From Isochrysis galbana (lineage: Eukaryota > Haptophyta > Isochrysidales > Isochrysidaceae), in NCBI GenBank assembly GCA_018136815.1, contig CM030939.1, positions 620,001 to 684,000 of the forward strand: 64,000 nucleotides of DNA, given 5' to 3'. The notes under the pieces are model-generated. The model was not told the DNA's origin. It did no database searches and saw only the letters and a list, made by a program, of their open reading frames with translations. Of this stretch, positions 28,931-39,700 are shown in pieces. Each line of letters begins with the position of its first letter. Positions within the stretch are counted from its first letter, which is position 1. Position numbers and translations under genes: made by a program.

Positions 28931-29711
28931 ATCACAGCCACCTCACGCAGCTCATCACAGATGCTAGACAACAAGACCCTCTGCAAGTCTACGATTTCTA
29001 ACGGTAAGACCTCAACACATGATGAAAACATCATCATCACACGCCGCCGGAGACGGGGCACGCGGGGCCCGGCGGCGGCGGATGGCGGCGCTGGGGGGGA
29101 GGGGGAAAGGGAGGTACCAGTTTCCTGGCAGGGGAACCCAACAGCTGAGGGTACACTGAAGGAGTCTGCGGTGAGGAAGGTGGCGGTGGGCGGCCGGAGG
29201 AGGCGAGGTGAAGAGGAGAGAGAGGAGGGTGGCGGTGGTGACGGCGGAGGGGCTGAGGGAGGTGGCAAGACTCGAGGAGAGAACGAAGAACGAGATGGCG
29301 GAGATGATTGGGTAGGGAGCTGGGTAAGGGCGAGAGAGAAGGAGGCGAGGGTGCTTGAGCTGAAGATGGTCGAGGCGGTTGCGCAGACGGCGAAGGAGCA
29401 ACGGCGGCTGTGACAGCGGCGGCGGCGAGGGTGGAGGGTGGAGGTGAAGGATGGGGCGGTTTCGAGGGCGGTGGCAACTGTGGTTGTAGCGACGGCGGCG
29501 GTGACGGCAGCGGCGGTAATGGCGACATCGGCAAAGACGATGGAGGCGGGGTGGAGGCGGTGAGGGCGACGGAGGCAGTCGAGGCGGATGTGGTGAGAGT
29601 GCAGGCGGCGATGGCAGAGGTGCTTGAGGAGGTGGCAAGAGGGCGATGATGAGGGCGTTGGCGACAAGGCGAGAGGTGGTGATGGCCGATATCGAGGCGG
29701 TGATGAGGTGG
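28931..29711. other. Purine-rich GGC/GAG sequence
   Basis: From 29040 to 29710 the plus strand is G- and A-rich with GGCGGN repeats; the long proline/serine-rich minus-strand frames here are composition artefacts. Near 28930-29040 the minus strand may hold a scrap of LINE sequence, but it is too short to assign. Confidence 0.4.
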
Positions 29712-30340
29712 CTAGAAAGGTGGGAGTGGGGCCCTATCCCATAGTATAGTTTGTACGTCGGAGTCGATAGCTTCCATGAACCACGGCGGAGGGATGGATG
29801 TGGATAGCCAATATCTCGGTGTCCCGTATATTACGAAGTTTACTAGTAGCGTCCTCCCGTGAATGGAGAGTCCTTGAACTCCTCTCCATGCCGCGACTTT
29901 CCTCTTAAGTTTGGCGTATAGCTTCTCACCCCCCCCCGGAAGGTCGCGCACGCAGAAGGCAAAAGATAGACTATTCGCGTACCCCGGTACGAGTACACCG
30001 GAAAGCCTGAAAGCACTATATGTGATAGCATGGAAACATATACTAAGAGACTTCTATGGAGTAGAATTCGAATCATACAAATATCACTACATACCAATCT
30101 TGGAGTCCACATTAGTGAGGTTTACCACCTTGGTTAGGGGCCTCGCCCCGCCGACATCGAACTGCCCCATACGCGCTCACAAGGCCGCCCAAGGAAGAAA
30201 ACCCAAGCTTAAGAAATCGCTAGAATTTAGCACCCCCGTTTTCTCAGAGAATGAAAAAGGCAAGCTACAAATGAGCGATAATTTTGGCCTCGTGGCGAAA
30301 GCACTCGGCCTCGCCGAAAGACTCGCGTAGCACAACGGAC
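29712..30340. mobile_element. LINE 3' region with internal inversion
   Basis: 29712-29945 on the minus strand encodes KVAAWRGVQGLSIHGRTLLV, then NFVIYGTPRYWLS and TILWDR, the segment just after the reverse transcriptase core. 29950-30330 on the plus strand encodes the polyprotein end (SLKALYVIAWKHILRDFYGV), which aligns with LAWRYILTDFYNIQYG of the copy at 10173-11117. In an intact element both would lie on one strand in that order, so the 5' part is inverted, as in twin-primed LINE insertions. The junction is near 29945 in a C-run. Confidence 0.65.
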
Positions 30341-30599
30341 AAATGCTTAATTCGGACACTTGTACACGAGGTATAACAACAACGCCCCACAACAATCCCA
30401 TAATAAACAAGTCACATGGCAGCAAAGGAGGACGACGAGAACAAGCTGCGGTGGACGGGTGCACCCCGCTCTACCCGAACCCCCCACACGACCCGAGCCC
30501 CGGAGTAGTGCACGAGGGGAGTTGCCGCAAGGCGGGGAGTGAGAGAGGGAAAGGGAAAAGGGCGTGGCTACGAGTATGTGTCCCAATGCCACGTGAGAG

Positions 30600-30960
30600 G
30601 CGAGAAGGTTAAAAGGTTTTTTTTAATCGAAAATAGGGGAGATTGCATTACATACCGCCAAGTGCGTGGATGTTTCGGACGCCGATCTACAAAACCGGCA
30701 TGTAGTATCACGCCCAAATCTGTTCCCGGTGGCAATCCCGGGCAGCGTTCCGCCCCCCCCCCCCTAGACGATGTAGCAGGATTTCTTGCCTTCCCGCGTA
30801 TGACATATTCTGCGTCCCGGCGCCTTGCGCCCCGCAAGCCTAACGGCCGTGTGCATGGGGGCCGCGTCAGGCCAATTTCCATGCCGAATCGTCACCACCT
30901 CGGCTGCTGAGCTCACCGTCTCTGCGACACCCACATTCTGGACCCCCGGCGTCATCTAGA
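30600..30960 (-). mobile_element. LINE zinc-knuckle fragment
   Basis: The minus strand at about 30640-30750 reads GIATGNRFGRDTTCRFCRSA followed by SETSTHLAVC, matching the CCHC region of the copy at 10173-11117 (NRFADDPTCRFCGI...HLATC). The flanking sequence to 30960 may be more of the element but is not recognisable. Confidence 0.55.
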
Positions 30961-31012
30961 CGCCCTAAAACGGACCCGGCGTGCTACCTAGTGCGCCGCC
31001 TTGTAGCGTGCA

Positions 31013-33316
31013 TCAAGGAGGCGCCACGAAAGACCCAGTGATGCGATGCAGCTCTCGAGCTGCTGTCGTTTCCCAAGGGAGCGGAGGCTGAAGGTCGGAG
31101 CACATGCAGACCTCGGCTAGCGGCTTAGTGGGCGCTTCGATCGGTATTGCCGGTCCAAAAGCGGTATCTGCTTTGAATGCAACAAGCGTGTGGCCAGTGC
31201 AGGCCGTTGCGCATAGCATCAACGCGTCGCAGGCTGATGCTGGAAGGACAGTGCTTTTAGCACCTTCTTTTGGGACACGCCATCGCATCCCATTATTGGA
31301 TTTCCGTTGCGGTGAAGGTGCAGAGGTCGCGGCCCTCCCATCGAAGCAGCCGAGGGAGGCGATCAAAGCGGTGCTATTGGGAGCGACTGCGCTCCATCCG
31401 GGTTCGGTGTGCGTCGATGAGTGCGTCATCAGAGCAGAAGTGGATGAATGCTGATAGTAAATGGACCACTTGGACTTAGAGCTCTGCTGTTCACTAGCGG
31501 TCTTTGATGACTGAGACTGTTGACGCTCAAGTTGGAAAGCGCATGGCAGCAATGCGGCGTGGCGACGTTGATCGGCATTGGTCGGACTTGTCAGTGTCAT
31601 CGTTGGATCCATCTCAACGGCTCCCGCCACCCAGCTGCTGGCTCCGTTCGGGAGGCGGTGAGGGAGGACGGGGCCGTCGTGAGAGCATCGCCATTTGCTC
31701 GCGTACGTGTCGTTGACCCGAAAGATGGCAACCGAATACACGCCGCCAAACGGAAGGTATTTGCTCTGCAGACCTGGATGCATCGCACCACCTTGGACAC
31801 AGGAGCCTTGATGGCAAGCCCGAGCACATTCGGCGGAGTGCAATTTCCGCATCGTGGCCACCTGCGATGCCGTCAGACATAGGCATTTCCTACCTCCGTG
31901 CCACAACCCATACACTGGGGTGGCATCTCTGCACGCCAGCGCGCAGGTGACGTGCGTGAAGGGCATTGCGATGGGCGGCACAAGCACTGGGCCAGCTCTT
32001 CCAATGGTCGCGCTCGCGACGCATGCGATCATCGGCGAAACAGCCACTGTCGAGTCCAGGTGCGCCGCGTTCCAAAAGCGCGCAGCATGGTTGGAGCTAC
32101 AGCCCTTGGGTGGCCGGCGAGGACCGGGCGTGCCAGGCACGTGACATGTCTGAGGAGCTGCGGGGATGCCCTCGTCACGTTCCGCCATGAACCCACACCG
32201 ATGACCCCCAATTTGAGTTCGGCGTTCCACCAGGATCCGCGTCACCTCGGGTAGTTGAAAGAACCAGTCGTCGACGGCTTTGAGCCGCAGTGCTTCTTAC
32301 CACAACGCCAAATCCCACACATTTTGCTCACGTGCCAGTCGCGCCGCCTCCCCATCTAGTCGACAGTGATTCACCCCGCCGTGCCGGCGCCCAAAGTGAG
32401 GGTCCTGATCAGCCGAGCTCCATCCAAGACGAGCTTCAATATCGGCAGCCAGGGAATCTGTGGTGATGAGCACAACATCAATGCTGCGCAGCCGCTCCCG
32501 CGCCTGAAGGAAGTGCGCACGCGTGATGGCGCCTGCGGGGAGGGTGTACACGGCGTGGCCGAGCAACGTCCGCACTGCATGGTTGTCGTAAACGGCTGGC
32601 GCACGGTGCAGCATGAGGCTAAAGTTGGAGCACACGCGCGCCCAGCACGCATCTTTCAATCCCTTCCCCCCTCTTAGATGATCTGTATTGGCGCACTCGC
32701 CGTCGCCGGCAGGGAGAAGACCCCAGCTGCGCATCTCATTGCCAAAGGATGACAACCGGGAGATGGGCTCACGGAAGAGGAGCATCTCGAGCATCCCCTC
32801 GCAGCGCTCTGGCTCAGGCGTCGCACCCTCCACTGCGAAGAACGTCGGGCCGCGTTCCCACCAGCTTCGGGCGTCATCTAAAGCCATTCGCGAGGGCCCC
32901 GACGTCTGGTCGGCCGCTCTGCGCCGAGAGCCGTCCCTGCGCTTCCTCCTGCTACATCCGTGCCCTCGGTTTGTGTTGGGGATCCCAAATGCGGATGAGA
33001 TGAAGCCACGCGCTGCGCCGGTCGGGAATGTAAGGATCTGGTCGTGGCTGATCCACCACGCGCCATCACCTAGCGACTTGTCGGCGCAGTTCTGCGTGAA
33101 GACAGACTGGGAGTACGTGGCTCGGAGGCAGTTGTTGAGGAGCGCGAGTGCGCACACAGCGGTGCCGCCAGACTTGGAGAGGTGGATGAGCATGAGCTGC
33201 TGAGACTGCAGCGCGTGCAGGTAGAGCAGGGCCTTCTCGCGAGCAGCGACGCTCACATTGCGCCAGCCGCGCTGCTCGAAGAGCGAGCGCCAGCCTGCCG
33301 CAGAGCCCGTTGCCAT
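31013..33316 (-). pseudogene. Sulfotransferase fused to two WSC domains, interrupted by one in-frame stop
   Basis: From the ATG at 33316 (an in-frame ATG at 33406 is also possible) the protein has the 5'-phosphosulfate loop LIHLSKSGGT near residues 42-51 and the 3'-phosphate motif FREPISRLSSF near residue 180, both diagnostic of PAPS-dependent carbohydrate-type sulfotransferases. A TAA at 32297-32299 follows WDLALW. The same frame continues without a shift (EALRLKAVDDWFFQLPEVTR) for another 420 codons containing two cysteine-rich modules. WSC-like 1 spans about 32107-31720 (CALACRDATPVYGLWHGGRK, CLCL, CARACHQ, then VYSVAIF); WSC-like 2 spans about 31380-31020. Sulfotransferase and WSC domains also occur together in animal WSCD proteins, in the opposite order. 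GTAAG overlaps the stop, so a spliced form is conceivable, but readable sequence on both sides favours a nonsense change. It would act on surface glycans in the Golgi. Confidence 0.65.
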
Positions 33317-33406
33317 GGGGGGGGGAGGGGGGGGAGGGGCGGCGGCAGAGGTGGGAACCGTAGGATACACAAGAGAGGCGTTCAAGGGTTTTTGTGGGAG
33401 TTTCAC

Positions 33407-33911
33407 TTAGGTTTCACTTTGCGTTTGACGTCAAACGCCGAGGAGAACGGTCGGTGGAACGTTTTGTTTTTCTGCGTACAGTGGGAGCGCAGTGAGGATG
33501 TGCCGAGTTTGCCAACTGTTTTTTTTCCGCTGGGGAGGAGAGAGCGCGCGATGGCGACGGCGGTGCGCTTGCAAGCCGGCAGAGCCCGTCAGAGGCTCCA
33601 GCCCCGGGCGGTCGCACCGCGTTCATGTGGCACCGTGCCGCACAAGCATGAGCAAGGCATGGAGGAGGAGGAGAGGAGTGAAAATGAAGCTTCGGGTCTT
33701 GGAGCTCCACTCGATCCAAGTATAAGCCGTTTGTTTTCTTTGTGATTGTGAGTGAGGGTGTGTGGGTGCCGCCGTTACGTTACGTTAGGGTCACCGGTCA
33801 CGTTTTGCGCGTGCCGATTTGTGTGTATGCGTATCCCTGCCTAGCTAGGGGCAGGGGCTACCATGGAAGCAATAGAGGTTGGATATGATTGTTTCTCACC
33901 ATCCTGAAGCT
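33407..33911. other. Intergenic, upstream of the sulfotransferase gene
   Basis: No gene recognised. The C-run complementary to the polyproline codons (33317-33337) lies just inside the gene's 5' side. Confidence 0.4.
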
Positions 33912-33915
33912 TATT

Positions 33916-34210
33916 TGAAGTCACGTTCCGTCAAAAGAGGACCAGGCTGCAGTGGGCGCGGTGAGGCGCACCTTCTCCGGGATTTTTCAACTCAGCAAAC
34001 GCCCAATTGGCCGATGTCAAAAAAAATTTCGTGACGGGTTTCATAGAAATCGATGGCGTACCCGGTTTTCATTGACGACGCGCAGCTTGCCAAGGAATGG
34101 AAGACCAGACACGGCAAGTGGCGTATTTTTCTGGCAGTGGGCATTGCCCTTCTTGCGGTTTTCGCAATCGCGTACACAAAGAGTGTGATTCCACTCTTCG
34201 TCGCTGTAGT
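33916..34210 (+). repeat. Small membrane protein gene with its upstream region, copy 1 (partial)
   Basis: About 295 bp nearly identical to the reverse complement of 50222-50517: roughly 135 bp upstream (TGAAGTCACGTTCCGTC...) and the first 52 codons of the protein from the ATG at 34053 (MAYPVFIDDAQLAKEWKTRH). The match stops within the second membrane segment, where transposase-like sequence begins. Confidence 0.85.
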
Positions 34211-34374
34211 CTGGGCCGACAGAGGTTACGACTCACGCGCCACTCAAAGTCGCTGTGCTGACAGAGGACTCAAAGATCGAATTTTCCGAAGACGGACGAA
34301 GACCACGCGTCGCGCAAATTCAAAACGAGTGATTGTGGAACACACGTTCGCGCACCTTCAGGCATTCCGAAGGC
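34208..34374 (+). pseudogene. IS5-like DDE transposase C-terminal fragment
   Basis: In the same frame as the preceding membrane protein the sequence reads WADRGYDSRATQSRCADRG, RIFRRRTK and SKRVIVEHTFAHLQAFRR. DRGYDS carries the second catalytic aspartate and VEHTF the glutamate of the IS5/ISL2-like DDE fold, also used by PIF/Harbinger relatives in eukaryotes. The N-terminal two thirds is missing. Confidence 0.6.
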
Positions 34375-34530
34375 AAACTTGCTCTTCTTGTGGAGGAAAA
34401 GCGTTCGAGTGCCAGAAAACGGAAGCGCTTCGTCAGCGCAAGATTCGTGGTCTGAGAAGATGCACAACGTGCCTCAAGCACCTCGGGCGCGACCGCAATG
34501 CGGCGTGCAACATTGGCCGGTGCCGTGGCG
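34375..34530 (+). pseudogene. Fanzor/TnpB-like C-terminal zinc finger and RuvC-III fragment
   Basis: Still in frame, the sequence reads TCSSCGGKAFECQKTEALRQ, RKIRGLRRCTTCLKHLG and RDRNAACNIGRC. The pair C-x2-C ... GLRRC-x2-C followed by RDxNAAxNI is the arrangement at the end of Fanzor and TnpB RNA-guided nucleases: a zinc finger, then the last RuvC aspartate in RDxN. Only this C-terminal piece is present; the RuvC I and II motifs are not seen upstream. The reading is pattern-based; other zinc-ribbon proteins are possible but the RDRNAACNI motif makes them less likely. Confidence 0.55.
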
Positions 34531-34938
34531 GCTGCTGTGGTCGGTGGGCCTGTCGCGGCTGCGGCTGAACCGGTGGCGCACGCTCTCCCTGCACTTTTTC
34601 CTGGACGCGCCGCCCGCGGCGCCGGCGCCGCGCCCGCCGATGACGCTGCGGCTGGAGGGGTGACGGCGGCGGCCTTGACGCCGCCTTGGCCGCCGCCGTC
34701 TCCTCCTCCACCGTCTCCGCCGCCTCCCTCGCCGCCAGGACACTGCGGCGATCTTTCAGGTCGCACCTGATGATACGAGCGGACCTGCTATTCGGCGGCG
34801 CGCGCCCCCGTGGGCCCGACCCTCTCGCCGTGTGCAGCGAGGAAGGCGAGCGACAGCACCAGCATCGAGGGGTGAGGTCGCTTCAGGTTATTTTAGTTTG
34901 ATAATTTCAAATATTTTTGTTAGTATGATTTTTATATT
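34531..34938. other. GC-rich then AT-rich flank of the LTR element
   Basis: 34560-34760 has CCG-rich frames without recognisable content. 34887-34938 is AT-rich and contains the insertion site. Confidence 0.35.
34934..34938. repeat. 5-bp target duplication of the LTR element, left
   Basis: ATATT, repeated at 44763-44767 directly after the other LTR. Confidence 0.8.
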
Positions 34939-35786
34939 TGACGAATTGTGATGGCCCTTAGGGCCTGAGGGCAATGAGGAAGGTGGCAAGCCGGCGGCAG
35001 GCGCGGCTGAGGAGACGGCTTCGGAGACGATGACGGGCTGAAGCCCGTCAGCAGAGGAAGGCGGGCAGGCGGGCTTGAGCGAGGGCGAGGACGGCGGCGA
35101 GAACGACATGGAACGAGCGGCGAGAGGCGAGGGCGAGTGAGAGGAGGGCTGTGATGGCAGGGGCTGGCGAGGCGAGGCGAGTTTGTTGGGTACGAGTGTT
35201 ACGAGAGCGAGAGCGACGAGAGCGAGAGCGACGACGGATGACGACTGACGACAGGACGACGGACAGAGACACCCAGGAAAACACCCCGACTCTCGCCCCA
35301 CGACTTTCTCACATAACTCGACTGAAATCAAACCCAAACACTCCGATCAGACAACAACGGACGACGATCAAAGGGCGATCTGTCGGCGATCTTGTCTGGA
35401 ACGGGAATCGCACCATAACGGAATCGAGGGGCAATCTTGCTACGCAGGATTCCAAGAGACCTACCAAATAAGACGAAAGGAGTGCGATGTGCCTAAGGGG
35501 GAGATGCGAAGAGGTCGCAAATTAAACCTGCTTGCCCCCAGAAGCAGATAAAGAACCGCAGGGGAGATAGCAAATTAAACCTATTTGCGAGGCGCCTGGG
35601 AGGAAGAAAGGTGGGGAAACTTCCCTTCTCTTTCGAGAGAAAGAGAGAGGGCGCTCCACAACCCACGATCCCATGCATCCAAGCGAAGCTTTTGACCGAG
35701 AACGAGAACGAGAGAATTATAACGATAAATACCGAACGACGAAGAGAAGAGCGAAGCCTAACGAGTGTCGATTCGCGAATGCGACA
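34939..35786 (-). repeat. 3' LTR of the Ty3 element (left)
   Basis: 848 bp, TG...CA ends, collinear with 43915-44762 without length differences and with about two base differences seen by eye. A purine run (GCAGGGGG read on the minus strand) abuts its inner edge, as expected for the polypurine tract next to a 3' LTR. Confidence 0.9.
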
Positions 35787-36758
35787 CCCCCCTGCTAGGA
35801 TCGAGCGTCCCGCGAGGAAATGAAGAGAACCTAACGGACATCGGAGAGCTCCAAGCAAGCCACGAGAAAGGCAGAAGAGCAATCCTGAACGAGACCGAAT
35901 GAGCCAAGAGCGAAGAGCGAATAAATCCGAAGAGCGAATGAAACAATAAATCTGAAGAGCGAATGAAACAATAAATCCGAATGGAGGGAGAGCCGCGCAC
36001 CCAACACCGAACCAAGACGGAAGACGTGATGAGCGACGCACCGAGAAGTTACGAATTACGAACAACGAACAATCGAGGACCGAGGAGAACGCGGAACGAC
36101 AAGAATCGAGAATCGAGAGCGAGAAACGAAGAACGCGGAACGACGAGAATCGAGAATCGAAGAACGAGAAACGAAGAACGCGGAACGACGAGAATCGAGA
36201 ATCGAAGAACGAACGACGAACGACGAACGACGAACTATAAGAATAGTGCGCGACGATCGAAGAGACAGGAAGTACCACACCCGTCCGGACGATAAGTGTA
36301 GAATCGGCGGCCGGCGCTGCAGACCGCAGGACTCAACGCTGCAACCCATCCTCTTCTCTCTTTTACGAGAGTTTTACCTGGATGTTTGGGCGGTGTGGCG
36401 GCACCCAAGTTACAACGCGGCGTCTCCTGTTCTTCGATATATGAGTAGTCGAACAGCCAACGGCGAAAGGCGGCGAGATAGTACGACGGGCTCGGCACGT
36501 CACGCGCGAGCTAAACGACGAGGTACGGGGGTCTCCTGACAGAGCGCAGCGAAAGGGGAGGGAGATCCATCCTCCGTGGTCGAAAGGGGAGGCGAGCCAT
36601 ACCTCTCTTCCCGCGGGGGGAACTATTCGGCGGCCGCGGGGGGAAAATTCGGCGACCGCGGGGGGGAACTGGAAAAGAATTCCCGTACGTTCCCGTACCG
36701 CGATCAAACGTAAACGACGGCGTTGAGAGATATCGGAGGGGCGTGACAGTCGCGACTG

Positions 36759-39700
36759 TCAGAAGAACGCAGAGGGTGTGTCGAGCAGAGAGACGAGGGT
36801 GCGATCCGATGGCGACAGGCGTGCGAGAGCCTCGGAGCGACAGCGAACGAAGGTAGGCGAGGCAAGGGCAGCGTGCGCAAATGCGTGGGAGCCAAACCAC
36901 GGGGAACCGCGCGACGACCCCGACGAGTACCACCACTGCCCGAGGACGAAGACCGCGTGCTGCGGCCGCATCATTGGACCTGCAGGGTTGGCAACAGACG
37001 GGCGGGCTGAGACGGGCAACTGGGAGACATGAGCAATGGGGCCACTGTGCGAGGACGGTGCGAGGCGAGGCGAGCGGCGCGGGGCCTGATGATCCAAGCC
37101 GGTGGTCTCGGATCCCACGGGAGCTTCGATCGCGTGCGACGTCGGCGGGGCTGAGACGGTCTGAGATTGTGATTCTGCAGCCCGCTTTCTCATCTGAGGC
37201 TTACGAAGAGGCGGGAAGGGGTGAGCATCATCATAGGCGGTGACGAGCGACTCGCAGCGGCGAAGCAATTCGGCTAGCGGCTCCCATGTGGCCGCAGCTT
37301 TCGCGTAACCACGCCACTTGACGAGATACTGCCTGGAATCACCTCGACCCTTGCGGTCAAGGAGTGAATCCACCAGATACTCATCTGTTTGGACAGGATC
37401 TTCATCTGTGAGGGTATAGTAGGGACGGAGGTTAGTCACATGCACCTCCTCGGAGAGGAGGCGATTTTCTTGGTCGCGTAGTCGGTAGCGACCAGCGCCA
37501 AGCGCCTCAGCGATGCGGTATGGTCCGCTGTAGTGGTAGAGGAGCTTGTTGCGGTATCCCGGAATCTTGCGAACCACCCTATCACCTGGGGCAAATTGGA
37601 TAGGGGGAGAGTGAGTGCGTAGTGTGTCGGCGAGTGCGTCGGCTTGAGATTCTAAAGTTGCATCATAAGCCGCGGCCCACGCCGCCTTTAAACGACAATG
37701 CATTTTCCAAGCGTACGAGCGAATTTCCTGAGGTAACTCGGGAGGTGGGCCAGTGTCAGGTGGATCAGAAAGCTGTGCAGGCAGGCGAAGCTCACGGCCA
37801 TAGAGCAAGGCAGCAGGCGACATGCGGGTAATGCGATTGGCTGAAGCGCGCATGCTCATTAGAAAGAACGGAAGATGATCGACCCAATGGCCGCCGCCTT
37901 CGTCAGTAGCGCGAGCCATGTTGATCAAGGTCTGCTGAGCTCGTTCCACCAGGCCCACGCTCTCGTGATGATGAGGTGTGATCGGCCGCAAGTCGGTGCC
38001 GGTGCGCTCGAGGATGATCGAGGTGAGTTGGCTAGCGAGGTTGCTGCCAGAGTCCGAGCGAAGTTGCCTTGGTACTCCGTGCCGAGAAACAACGTACGAC
38101 ATGAAGGCGTGAAGAGCGTCGGTACTCGAGGGGTCGCCGTTGTGAGGGGCCGCCTCGATCCAACGAGTGAGCGAGTCTACGAAAACGAGGAGCTTGTCGA
38201 AGCCTCGAGAGCCCTTGATGAAGTCGTGCGTGGGAGCCATCGACACGACGTCGCAAAAGACGATGTCGAACGGATAGGCGCCGACCTGCGGTCCCTTCGG
38301 ATCTGCGAGGTGACGGAAGGGAGGCTTAGCTAAGGTGCACTCGTGGCATTGGCGAACGTGCTCACAGACGTCTGCGTTCATGCCAGGCCAAAAATATCGG
38401 TCGCGTAAAAGGCGCGCCATTCGGTTGTCGCCGAGGTGGCACAGGTGGTCGTGAAAGGCTTCGAGGTAGGTGCGGCGCATCGTCTTCGGCACGTAGAGGC
38501 AGAGCTTCTCGCCGTCTCTCGTCGGCACTCGTCGATAGAGTAGTCCTGATCGCAACAGGCATCGCGAAGATTCGCGACTAAGCCAACGCAAGCGACGGTG
38601 ATCGAGATCGGGTTTGTGAGGAGACGCGGAGAGGAAGCGAATGAGGTCGTGGCAGTCGGGGTCCTCGGCCTGTGCCTCCTTGAGCGCCTCGGCGTTAGGT
38701 GTACCGACGTCGAGGTAGGAGAGGTTGATAGAATCCCTGGTCGTAGAGGACAATCTGGACGACCGTTCGTCAGCTTGCAGACTGGATGCCGTGGTGGTAC
38801 GAGAACGAGAGGCAACGACGGCTGGCGACTGCCCATCCGATGCCGTGGTGGAGCGAGAGCTAGGAACGACGGCGGCTAGCAGCTGCCCACCCCCCTGCTT
38901 AGGAGCGGACGTCTCCGACGTCCCATCGTCTGCCGCCACCAAGCGTGACACGCCATCCACGTCTTTGTGATTAGCGCCCGGCTTGTGCTCGACGGTGAAG
39001 CGATACTCGGACAACTTGAGCGCCCATCGCATCAGGCGCGACGCTGGCCCACCCTGGACGGTGTCCTTCATGGTGTGTAACCAACGGAGAGCTTGGTGAT
39101 CAATGACGAGGCGGAAGTGCCGGCCCCAAAGGTACGGTCGCCAAGTGCGAATGCTTTCCAAGGCGGCGAGAAGCTCCACTTCGGTGGTGGTCCAATGACG
39201 CTCCACGGCGGTGAGGCGGCGACCGTAATACGCGACGACATGCTCGTGCCCGTGGTCGTCAATTTGCGACAGGACTCCGCCGATACCCAGAGTACTGGCC
39301 GCGTCCGTTTTGACGATGAACTCTTTGTCGTGACGGGGCGCAGCCAACACTGGTGCGGACGTGATGAGGTCGATGAGGCGGCGGATCGCTGTCTGACACT
39401 CAGGTGACTGAGAGACGGTGGCCACATCGACACCCGTACGCGTGAGGTCGGTGAGAGGGGCCGCAACGTGCGCGAAGCCCTTGATGAACCGACGGTAGTA
39501 CGAGCAAAGACCGAGAAACGAGCGGACTTTTTCGAGCGAGTTGATGTGACGCGGATCGATCGAGCGTACCGCCTCGACTTTCTTGGGGTCCATCTCGAGA
39601 CCACGACGAGAAACGACGTGCCCGAGGTACTCGCCCTTGATAGCGAACAAGATGCACTTGGAGGCCTTGCACGAGAGACCGGCCCAACGGAGACGCTCGA

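Noticed and set aside
28897-29667. Long proline/serine-rich minus-strand frames
   Set aside because: They mirror G/A-rich GGCGGN sequence on the plus strand; three overlapping frames are all open, as for low-complexity DNA.
32297-32299. Stop codon read as an intron donor (GTAAG) between the sulfotransferase and the WSC part
   Set aside because: The sequence after it continues in the same frame with residues expected in the family; no convincing acceptor restores a better join. Kept as the less likely option.
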